Below, piece by piece: positions 10,006-17,420 of a stretch of 42,063 nucleotides of DNA; the stretch's first letter is position 1; each line of letters opens with the position of its first letter. The DNA comes from VRUE01 sp044867645 (GTDB taxonomy: Bacteria > Actinomycetota > Thermoleophilia > Solirubrobacterales > 70-9): the NCBI GenBank assembly GCA_044867645.1, contig JBIOVI010000050.1:1-42063 (forward strand), given 5' to 3'. A model generated the notes under the pieces. That model was not told where the DNA came from and made no database searches. It worked only from the letters and a program-made list of their open reading frames with translations. Made by a program: the position numbers and the translations under genes.

Positions 10006-10383
10006 ATGAGCGACCCGCGCCAGCGGCTGGGCAAGACAGCGGAGAGCCTGGTCGCCGCGCGCCTCGCCGCCGCCGGTTGGGAGATCGTCGAGCGCAACGC
10101 CCGCACTCGCTATGGCGAGCTCGACATCGTCGCCCTGGATGCCAGAGCGCTGGTCTTCGTCGAGGTTAAGGCGGGACGCGCGGGCTCGGTCTTCGGGCCA
10201 GAGCGCCCAGTGCTGTCAATCGACTGGCGCAAGCAGCGCCGCGTTCGCCACCTCGCGGTCGCCTGGATGGGCGAACGCCGCGACCTGCCGCGCTATGACC
10301 AAATCCGCTTCGACGCCGTCGGCGTCACCTACGACCGCACTGGCCGCGTCGCCGACTTCGAGCACATTCGCGGAGCGTTCTGA
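10006..10383 (+). CDS. yraN: YraN/UPF0102 family endonuclease-like protein
   Basis: The 125-residue protein shows the UPF0102 pattern: GKTAESLVAARLAAAGWEIV, then RTRYGELDIVALD and LVFVEVK, the restriction-endonuclease-like E..D..ExK active-site arrangement. Function is not firmly established; the fold implies nuclease activity on Holliday-type or damaged DNA. In many bacteria it lies between rnhB and comM, as here, but here it is on the opposite strand from both. Its stop abuts the rnhB stop in the convergent palindrome TGATCA, with no spacing. Confidence 0.9.
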   Translation: MSDPRQRLGKTAESLVAARLAAAGWEIVERNARTRYGELDIVALDARALVFVEVKAGRAGSVFGPERPVLSIDWRKQRRVRHLAVAWMGERRDLPRYDQIRFDAVGVTYDRTGRVADFEHIRGAF

Positions 10384-11007
10384 TCAGGCGAGCTCGAGCT
10401 GGCTGTAGGCCACCGACTGGAACGACCGGCGATGCAGCGCGGAGATTCCGATCCGCTCGATCGCGGCCCGATGCTCGGGCGTCGAGTAGCCGACATGCTC
10501 CTCGAAGCCCCAACCCGGATGATCGCCGGCGGCCCCGTGCATGTAGCGGTCGCGACTGACCTTGGCGATTACCGAGGCGGCGGCGATCGCGGCGCTGGTC
10601 CCATCGCCCTCGATCACGGCGCGGTGCGGAACGGCGCAATCGCGCAGTGAGAAGCCGTCGACCAGGCAGGTGGCCTCCTCGCTGGGGGCAAGTCGCTCGA
10701 GAGCGGTGGACAGAGCCTCGATATTGGTCACGTGCAGGCCGCGGTCGTCGATGCCCCTCACGCAGCGCACCACGACACTGACCCGGCTCGCCGCACGCAG
10801 CACCGCGGGATAGAGCTCCTCACGCCGCTCGGGCTTCATCTGCTTGGAGTCGTGCAGACCCGCCAGGCAACGCCGATCGGAGTGCGACAGCCGCTCGTAG
10901 TCGATCAGCACCGCGGCGGCGACGAGCGGCCCCGCCAGGCAGCCGCGGCCCGCCTCGTCCGCACCGGCGACGAATCGGCTGCCCAGGCCCCTGTCGAAGG
11001 AGAACAA
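10384..11007 (-). CDS. rnhB: Ribonuclease HII
   Basis: RNase HII removes ribonucleotides embedded in DNA. The DEDD catalytic acids are visible: Asp and Glu in GADEAGRG, Asp in LVDGFSL and Asp in AKVSRDRYM; LHDSKQM and the PGWGFEEHVGYSTPEH block also match. The start is uncertain. No ATG or GTG occurs in frame between the lepB stop and the catalytic domain. TTG 11007 gives 207 residues, a normal length, while the nearest ATG (11160) would run 107 nt into lepB in another frame. TTG 11007 is therefore chosen, though no strong ribosome site precedes it. Confidence 0.9.
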   Translation of the reverse strand: MFSFDRGLGSRFVAGADEAGRGCLAGPLVAAAVLIDYERLSHSDRRCLAGLHDSKQMKPERREELYPAVLRAASRVSVVVRCVRGIDDRGLHVTNIEALSTALERLAPSEEATCLVDGFSLRDCAVPHRAVIEGDGTSAAIAAASVIAKVSRDRYMHGAAGDHPGWGFEEHVGYSTPEHRAAIERIGISALHRRSFQSVAYSQLELA

Positions 11008-11053
11008 TCGGCGCGTGCGGGCGAGCCGGCGCCGGTGCGACTTCGACTGCCCG

Positions 11054-11674
11054 CTAGAAGATGCCGACGCGGTCCGGCGGCCAGTAGGTGACGAAGGCCT
11101 TGCCGATGATCCACTTGCGGGGGACTGGGCCCCAGAACCGGCTGTCGTCGCTTGCCCCACGGTTGTCGCCCATCATGAAGTAGTAGTCGGGTGGAATGGT
11201 GATCGGTTTCGGCAAATTGCAGGCGCCGCCGTTGCCACACGGCATCGTGTAGGGCTCGTCGAGCTTCTCGACGCCGTTCACGACCGGATGGCCGTTGCGG
11301 ACGCTCAGCGTGTCCCCCGGCCCAGCGACGATCCGCTTGATGAAGTTCTGGCTCGACTCCGCTTCGGTCGGACGCGGGCAGGCCTGCTGCGGCGGATGCG
11401 GCGCACCGCATTCGGTCCCGTTGTCGGCCCCCGCCGGCGGGTGGAAGACGACGATGTCGCCGATGCCAGGATCGGTGAAGTGGTAGAGGAAGCGGTTGAC
11501 GAGGACGCGCTGACCGACGTCGAGCGTCGGCTCCATCGATTCCGACGGTATCTGGTACGGCTTGACCAGCCAGGCCTGGATCGCCAGCGCCAGGCCCAGA
11601 GCCAGCGCGACGATCGCGACAAGCTCGACGAGCCCGCCGGCTCGGCTTTCCGGTTTGGGGATGAGAGGTCTCAG
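11054..11674 (-). CDS. lepB: Signal peptidase I, probable CTG start
   Basis: LepB cleaves signal peptides at the membrane. Box B SESMEPTL has the catalytic Ser; box D FIKRIVAGPGDTL has the catalytic Lys; box E GDNRGASDDSRFWG is intact. The first in-frame ATG (11536) is the Met of box B itself, so starting there would lose the catalytic Ser and any membrane anchor. Reading upstream in frame gives a basic segment and a hydrophobic helix (LVELVAIVALALGLALA) before IPSES. No ATG, GTG or TTG exists upstream until past the rplS stop. A CTG at 11674 overlaps the rplS TGA (CTGA) and is preceded by GAGGG at 6 nt. This gives 206 residues. Start is inferred; identity is firm. Confidence 0.9.
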   Translation of the reverse strand: MRPLIPKPESRAGGLVELVAIVALALGLALAIQAWLVKPYQIPSESMEPTLDVGQRVLVNRFLYHFTDPGIGDIVVFHPPAGADNGTECGAPHPPQQACPRPTEAESSQNFIKRIVAGPGDTLSVRNGHPVVNGVEKLDEPYTMPCGNGGACNLPKPITIPPDYYFMMGDNRGASDDSRFWGPVPRKWIIGKAFVTYWPPDRVGIF

Positions 11675-12489
11675 GCCGAGCCCTCGCCGGAGTCGCCGGA
11701 ATCCTTCCGCGGCGACTCGTCCTCGGCATCCTGCGCCGCGGCGGTGTCCTCGGTCTCCCCTGCCCCGGCCGCCTCAGCGTCCGTGCCTGCCTCTACCTCA
11801 GTCTCTGCCTCCGCCTCAGGCCGCCCCGGCTCATCGGCCTCCTCAGCTTCTGCCACCGGCTCCTCGCTCTCCTCAGCTTCCGCCGCAGGCTCCTCGGCCT
11901 CCTCAGCTTCTGCCTGAGGCGCATCGTCAGCTGCATCTGCGTCACCCCCGTCAGCGTCGGTCCCGTCGGCCTCAGCCTGCGGCGTCTCTGACGCGGGTGG
12001 CGTGGATGAAGGGTCTTCGCCCGCAGCCTGCGAGGACGAGGACCCTTCGTCCACGACAGGACCCGCGTCCTGAGGCTCCTCAGCCTGAGGCTCCTCGGGC
12101 TCCGGCTCCGGAACTGGCGCCGAGATCAACTCGTCGTCGATCCCCCAGCGCCGCTCGGCCACTCGCGCCGCCTTGCCGATCCGGCCGCGCAGGTAATAGA
12201 GCTTGGCCCGGCGCACGTCACCGCGCGCCGCGATCTCGAGTTTCTCGATCTTCGGCGAGTGCAGCGGGAACGTCCGCTCCACCCCGACGCCGAAGGACTG
12301 CTTGCGGACGGTGAACGTCTCGCGAGCTCCGGAGCCCTGACGCTTGAGGACGATCCCCTCGAACACCTGGGTGCGGCGGCGGCTGCCCTCGACCACTTCG
12401 AAGTGGACGCGTACGCGATCGCCCGGAGCGAAGCCGGGTAGACCCGGCCTCTGCTGGCGACGCTCGATGCTGTCGATTACGCTGCTCAT
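11671..12489 (-). CDS. rplS: 50S ribosomal protein L19 with long acidic C-terminal tail
   Basis: Residues 1 to about 118 are L19: the start MSSVIDSIERRQ, then FAPGDRVRVHFEVVEG, RTQVFEGIVLKRQGSG and ETFTVRKQSFGVGVERTFP, ending KAARVAERR. L19 contacts 16S rRNA at the subunit interface and normally ends here. About 154 further residues follow, rich in Glu, Ala, Asp, Pro and Ser, without predicted fold; the middle of the tail includes a copy of a palindromic repeat (11992-12067). ATG 12489 is chosen over an upstream in-frame ATG because L19 starts there. The stop overlaps the proposed lepB CTG start. Confidence 0.93.
   Translation of the reverse strand: MSSVIDSIERRQQRPGLPGFAPGDRVRVHFEVVEGSRRRTQVFEGIVLKRQGSGARETFTVRKQSFGVGVERTFPLHSPKIEKLEIAARGDVRRAKLYYLRGRIGKAARVAERRWGIDDELISAPVPEPEPEEPQAEEPQDAGPVVDEGSSSSQAAGEDPSSTPPASETPQAEADGTDADGGDADAADDAPQAEAEEAEEPAAEAEESEEPVAEAEEADEPGRPEAEAETEVEAGTDAEAAGAGETEDTAAAQDAEDESPRKDSGDSGEGSA
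11992..12067 (-). repeat. Palindromic repeat family 1, copy in rplS
   Basis: Outer arms CGCGGGT and ACCCGCG (7 bp) flank conserved spacers GGC and GACAGG. Inside them is a 14-bp stem (12002-12015 with 12041-12054, one wobble pair) and a 25-nt loop. The copy is in frame within the acidic tail of L19 and encodes AGPV near one end and TPPA near the other. Compare copies at 26548-26596 and 34189-34258. Confidence 0.8.
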
Positions 12490-12546
12490 GTCAATTGCTC
12501 GCTCACGCTGTTGGTCACCGGAGATCTCGTTCGCTCGCTGGGCGAG

Positions 12547-12588
12547 AAAAAACCGCCGGAGCCGGATTCGGGCGCCGCGCGGTGGCGG
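12547..12588 (-). terminator. Intrinsic terminator or attenuator between trmD and rplS
   Basis: Read on the minus strand, a CCGCC/GGCGG-based hairpin (12553-12588) is followed directly by six U (12547-12552) and UCUCG. It lies in the 107-nt gap between the trmD stop and the rplS ATG. It could end the upstream transcript, or act as an attenuator in an L19 leader. It is the clearest hairpin plus U-tract in the window. Confidence 0.6.
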
Positions 12589-12596
12589 AATCGTAC

Positions 12597-13274
12597 CTAC
12601 TCGGAATCTTTTTCGAACTGCTCGGCTCGCGCGCGGCTCTGCTCGGCCCGCCATTCGCGCACCCGCTCGTGGTCGCCGGAGACGAGCACGTCGGGCACGC
12701 CCCAGCCTCGATATGACGGCGGGCGCGTGTAGTGCGGGTACTCCGGCGCCCCCTCGAGCACGCGGCTGAACGACTCCTCGACGGCACTTTGCTCGTGCCC
12801 GAGCGCGCCCGGGAGCTTGCGCATCAGCACGTCGGCGAGCACCATCGCGGGCAGCTCGCCCCCGGCCAGCACGTAACGGCCGATCGAAACCTCGTCGTCG
12901 GCGAGGTGCAAGTGCACCCGCTCGTCGAACCCCTCGTAGCGCCCGCAGAGCAGCGCCACGTGGTGCTCCTGGGTCAGCTCGTCGGCCAGCTCATCGTCGA
13001 GCAGACGCCCGGTCGGCGACAAGAGCACAACCCTCGGGTTGTCTCCATTCGCATACGCGGCCTGCAGCGCGGCATCGACGACGTCGACCCGGAGCACCAT
13101 CCCCGCCCCGCCCCCGTACGGGGCATCGTCGACCTGGCCGGCCCCCAGCGGCGTCGTGTCGCGGTAGTTGAAGAAGCGCAGTCGGTTGCCTTTGGCGAGG
13201 GCGTTCTGCACTGAGCGCTGCGACTGGAACCAGTCGAATGCTTCGGGGAAGAGCGTGAAGACGTCGAGCTTCAA
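12597..13274 (-). CDS. trmD: tRNA (guanine-N1-)-methyltransferase
   Basis: TrmD methylates G37 of tRNAs that read CNN codons, preventing +1 frameshifts. The 225-residue protein starts MKLDVFTLFPEAFDWF and has the SPOUT trefoil-knot SAM site: LLSPTGR, LLCGRYEGFDERV and EVSIGRYVLAGGELPAM. The Asp in the linker before HYTRPPSYRG and the C-terminal tRNA-binding domain match the family. It lies 7 nt after khpA; the usual rimM gene between them is missing. It is followed by a terminator-like hairpin. Confidence 0.97.
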   Translation of the reverse strand: MKLDVFTLFPEAFDWFQSQRSVQNALAKGNRLRFFNYRDTTPLGAGQVDDAPYGGGAGMVLRVDVVDAALQAAYANGDNPRVVLLSPTGRLLDDELADELTQEHHVALLCGRYEGFDERVHLHLADDEVSIGRYVLAGGELPAMVLADVLMRKLPGALGHEQSAVEESFSRVLEGAPEYPHYTRPPSYRGWGVPDVLVSGDHERVREWRAEQSRARAEQFEKDSE

Positions 13275-13281
13275 GCGCGAA

Positions 13282-13512
13282 TCAATCGAGGATGTCGACG
13301 ATGACGCGCCGGTCGATCCGCACCGCGGCGGCCTTGGCGACGGTGCGGATCGCGTTGGCCACCCGCCCCCCTTTGCCGATCACCCGGCCCAGGTCGTCCT
13401 CGGCGACGCTGATCTCGTAGATCAAGTCACCGTCCTCTTCCAGCTCCTCGACCTCGACCGCGTCGGGATCCTCGACCAGCGCCCTGACGAGGAACTCCAG
13501 TAGCTCGGTCAC
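13282..13512 (-). CDS. khpA: KH-domain RNA-binding protein (KhpA/YlqC)
   Basis: A 76-residue single KH domain with the RNA-gripping loop VIGKGGRVANAIR. KhpA partners with KhpB/Jag in firmicutes and actinobacteria and binds many small and messenger RNAs affecting cell division and elongation. It lies 6 nt downstream of rpsP, the conserved position. The start reads through VTELLEFLVRALV as expected for the family; I take the start codon as the first of that series. Confidence 0.93.
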   Translation of the reverse strand: MTELLEFLVRALVEDPDAVEVEELEEDGDLIYEISVAEDDLGRVIGKGGRVANAIRTVAKAAAVRIDRRVIVDILD

Positions 13513-13518
13513 AGCGAG

Positions 13519-13773
13519 CTAGCTTCCGGAGGCGGCGATGCCCTTGGTCCGCAGCAGGGTGGCGACGGTCTCCGAAGGCTGGGCCCCGTGCTCGAGCCAG
13601 TGGCGCGCGCGCTCCTCGTCGAGCTCGATCGTCGAGGGCTCGGTCTGCGGGTTGTAGCGGCCGATCGTCTCGATCGTCCGCCCGTCGCGCGGCGAGCGTT
13701 TGTCGGCGACCACGATTCGCCAGATCGGATTCTTTTTCGAACCCACCCTTCTCAGTCTTATTCGTACAGCCAT
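13519..13773 (-). CDS. rpsP: 30S ribosomal protein S16
   Basis: An 84-residue S16. The start MAVRIRLRRVGSKKNPIWRI, the block VVADKRSPRDGRTIETIG and RYNPQTEPSTIEL identify it; S16 assembles in the 5' domain of the 30S subunit. The frame stays open far upstream through the ffh region, but no other S16-like sequence precedes the ATG at 13773. Downstream genes are khpA and trmD. The 92-nt gap upstream holds a copy of palindromic repeat family 2. No good Shine-Dalgarno sequence is seen. Confidence 0.97.
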   Translation of the reverse strand: MAVRIRLRRVGSKKNPIWRIVVADKRSPRDGRTIETIGRYNPQTEPSTIELDEERARHWLEHGAQPSETVATLLRTKGIAASGS

Positions 13774-13800
13774 TGGACTGCGGCAGGTTACATGACGTGA

Positions 13801-13836
13801 CCGGCATGCCCGGACGCGAAAGGGGAGGACATGCGG
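13801..13836. repeat. Palindromic repeat family 2, intergenic copy
   Basis: A 36-nt element starting CCGGCATGCCCGGACGCGAA and ending GGAGGACATGC then GG. It matches 35971-36006 except for one base gained and one lost in the right half. Terminal arms are near-inverted (CCGGCATG against CATGCGG). It lies between ffh and rpsP, about 28 nt upstream of the rpsP ATG. Confidence 0.7.
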
Positions 13837-13865
13837 ATGATCGGCGTGCAGGTCGTCCCCCGTCG

Positions 13866-15230
<1,365 letters not shown>

Positions 15231-15250
15231 GCGCTACCAGCTTAAGGGAG

Positions 15251-15288
15251 TGCAGCCAGGGCGGCCGCTTTCGGCTGCCCTGGCTGCA
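15251..15288 (-). terminator. Strong hairpin between secreted-protein gene and ffh
   Basis: Twelve paired bases starting TGCAGCCAGGGC, one mismatch, then GCCG/CGGC around a 4-nt CTTT loop. It occupies most of the 69-nt gap between the secreted-protein stop and the ffh start. The U-tract is poor (CUCCCUU on the minus strand), so it may insulate ffh or stabilise the upstream mRNA end rather than terminate efficiently. Confidence 0.55.
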
Positions 15289-15299
15289 TGTCTCGGCGG

Positions 15300-16256
15300 T
15301 CAGCAGCCTTCAAGTTTTGCCGCGCCAATACCGTGAGGGTCGGGGGCTTGCGTTTCCGTTATGAAACGAGCAATTTTTGCCGGGGCTTTAGTGCATTTGA
15401 GTTTTACCTGACAGGATTTATCTTTCGCAATTCCGTTGTTGCAGGTGTCTTCCGTCAGTTGGAACTCATTACCGTCTGGGTTGACGACAAAATATTTGAG
15501 TCCTTTTTTCAGGTCTTGGCCGGATTTGTTTTCTATTTTGATCGTCCGTTCGGTGTTCAGACCTCCAAATTGGATCGGGGATTCCACGAGCAGCACCGGG
15601 TTGAGCGCCTGCATTGCGATGTTCACCGAGACTTCTCCAAGAGAGCCGGCAATTACCGCGGCGCCTTCGAAGGCGCCGTTCGTTGTGCTTTCGGCATTCG
15701 AGCATTTCCCAATGCCAGTTCCCGCTGTCTGGCTGTAATTGATGCCTGCGATAGAGGCAACGGCTTTGATGTCACCTTCGGAGACTTCGCTTACCGTAGC
15801 GCCGCTCAGCGTTTGGGCTGGTACGTGAATGGTGCACTTGGTCACACCCGCCACTGTCGCCACCACCGCTATCGATTTGCCTTCACTACAGGAGATGTCC
15901 ATCGTGGCTTTGTAGGTCCCGCCTTCTTTTGTCGAAGCTGTCAGCACGAACTGGCAGCCGTTCATAGAGACATCGGCGGTGCCCCCGCTCATCGTGCAGC
16001 TTTCGAAGAGCGGGCTCAACGCCAGCGAAGTGCTTTCTTGGCTGGTCATTGTGCCTTCGTATTTGGCGGTGTTGCATTTGAGGGTTCCGGCGTCGACAAC
16101 CAAGCTAGACGTGCCTTCCCCCGAACCCGTCAGGTTGGTGTGTTCGATTTCCGAGTGGAAGGCGAACGATTCCGCCGAGGCCGCCGAGGCCGCCACCGCG
16201 CTCACCGCGAGAGCCGCCGTCAGAGTCAGCCCGAAGGCCTTGAGCTTGCGAGTCAT
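15300..16256 (-). CDS. Secreted Cys-rich protein with C-terminal Ig-like (ASH/choice-of-anchor D type) domain
   Basis: The 318-residue protein has a clear signal peptide (TRKLKAFGLTLTAALAVSA, cleavage near ASA/ES) and a mature part with ten Cys, so up to five disulfides. The last 90 residues (from IQFGGLNTERTIKIEN through DTCNNG, KSCQVKLKC) resemble the beta-sandwich repeats annotated as choice-of-anchor D; the rest is Thr/Ser-rich and unrecognised. ATG 16256 has AAAGGAAG at 7 nt. The gene is visibly AT-richer than its neighbours and sits between ftsY and ffh, which are otherwise adjacent in the SRP block. It has its own promoter and downstream hairpin, so it looks like an inserted single-gene unit. 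Function is unknown; it is probably surface-exposed or extracellular. Confidence 0.8.
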   Translation of the reverse strand: MTRKLKAFGLTLTAALAVSAVAASAASAESFAFHSEIEHTNLTGSGEGTSSLVVDAGTLKCNTAKYEGTMTSQESTSLALSPLFESCTMSGGTADVSMNGCQFVLTASTKEGGTYKATMDISCSEGKSIAVVATVAGVTKCTIHVPAQTLSGATVSEVSEGDIKAVASIAGINYSQTAGTGIGKCSNAESTTNGAFEGAAVIAGSLGEVSVNIAMQALNPVLLVESPIQFGGLNTERTIKIENKSGQDLKKGLKYFVVNPDGNEFQLTEDTCNNGIAKDKSCQVKLKCTKAPAKIARFITETQAPDPHGIGAAKLEGC

Positions 16257-16335
16257 TGTCGTGCTTCCTTTCGTCGCGATTGCCCCTGGCAATCCCCGGA
16301 AGCGCTGCGTCCCCCGCCGGTCGGGGAGGCTACAA

Positions 16336-16364
16336 CTGATAGCGATTCGCCACCGTATAGTCAA
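16336..16364 (-). promoter_or_regulatory. Sigma-70-type promoter of the secreted-protein gene
   Basis: Minus strand: TTGACT (16364-16359), a 17-nt spacer, and TATCAG (16341-16336). The -35 matches the consensus at five of six positions and the -10 at four. The predicted leader of about 70 nt contains a GATTGCC/GGCAATC hairpin and ends in a good Shine-Dalgarno. This is the best promoter match I see in the window. Confidence 0.5.
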
Positions 16365-16416
16365 GAAAGACTGTGCAATGTGCCCGTCCGCTTTCGCGGC
16401 CTCGGGTCCGCTGGAC

Positions 16417-17415
16417 CTACTCAGCCAGCAGGGCGCGGGCGAAGTCCTCGGGATCGAACGGGCGCAGGTCCTCGAGCGACTCGCCGATGCCGATCAGCTT
16501 CACCGGGATGCCCAGCTCGCCGGCGATCGCCAGCACTATGCCGCCCTTCGCGGTACCGTCGAGCTTGGTCAGGACGACGCCGTCGACCTCGACCGCCTCG
16601 GCAAAGAGCTGCGCTTGGCGCAGGCCGTTCTGGCCGGTAGTAGCGTCGATCGAGATCAGCGTCTCGTGCGGGGCATCCGGCATCTGCTTGGCGATCACCC
16701 GCCGCACCTTCGCCAGCTCGTCCATCAGGTTTCCCTGCGTGTGGAGGCGACCGGCGGTGTCGACGATCACCACGTCGGCGCCGCGGGCGCGGGCGGCGGC
16801 GATCGCGTCGAAGGCGACCGCCCCGGGATCGCCGCCCGGTGCCGAGCGGATCAGTTCGGCGCCGGCCCGCTCCGCCCACTCGGCCAGCTGCTCCGCCGCC
16901 GCTGCCCTGTAGGTATCGGCGGCGGCGAGAACCACGGAGAGACCGAATTCCTTTGATAGATGCCAGGCGATCTTGCCGATCGTCGTCGTCTTGCCAGTGC
17001 CGTTTACCCCCACCATCAGCAGTACCGCCGGCTCGGCACCGAGGTCGATCGGACTGCGACCGTTCGAGGCGACCTCGGCAAGGATCTCGATCAGACGCTC
17101 GCGCACCGCCTCGCCGTCGGCGGATACCGACCCAGCGTCGACCTCCTGCTCCAATCGCTCGACCACCTTGGCCGTGGTCGGGGCGCCGACGTCGGCAAGG
17201 ATCAGCGCCTCCTCGAGCCGCTCCCAGGTCTCCTCGTCGATGCGGTCGAAGATGCTGGCCGAGATCTCCTCGACCAGGGCCTGTCGGCTCTTGGAGAGGC
17301 TCTCGCGCAGACGGCGGAAGACGCCACGGCGTTGCTCCTCACCGTCGGGCTCTGCTCCCGCATCCGCGAGGCTGCGTGCTCCGAGATCGAAGATCTCCCG
17401 CCAGGAGGTTGGCAT
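16417..17415 (-). CDS. ftsY: Signal recognition particle receptor FtsY
   Basis: FtsY is the membrane-associated GTPase that receives SRP-ribosome complexes. Of 332 residues, the first 30 are a short acidic A region, then the N domain (FRRLRESLSKSRQALVEEI) and the G domain: GVNGTGKTTTIGKIA, AADTYRAAAAEQL, DTAGRLHTQGNLMDEL, TKLDGTAKGG and the closing LIGIGESLEDLRPFD. ATG 17415 follows the smc stop by 5 nt; the reading frame stays open upstream through smc, but the homologous part starts here. Adjacent smc and ftsY are a classic pair. Confidence 0.97.
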   Translation of the reverse strand: MPTSWREIFDLGARSLADAGAEPDGEEQRRGVFRRLRESLSKSRQALVEEISASIFDRIDEETWERLEEALILADVGAPTTAKVVERLEQEVDAGSVSADGEAVRERLIEILAEVASNGRSPIDLGAEPAVLLMVGVNGTGKTTTIGKIAWHLSKEFGLSVVLAAADTYRAAAAEQLAEWAERAGAELIRSAPGGDPGAVAFDAIAAARARGADVVIVDTAGRLHTQGNLMDELAKVRRVIAKQMPDAPHETLISIDATTGQNGLRQAQLFAEAVEVDGVVLTKLDGTAKGGIVLAIAGELGIPVKLIGIGESLEDLRPFDPEDFARALLAE

Positions 17416-17420
17416 CGGCC

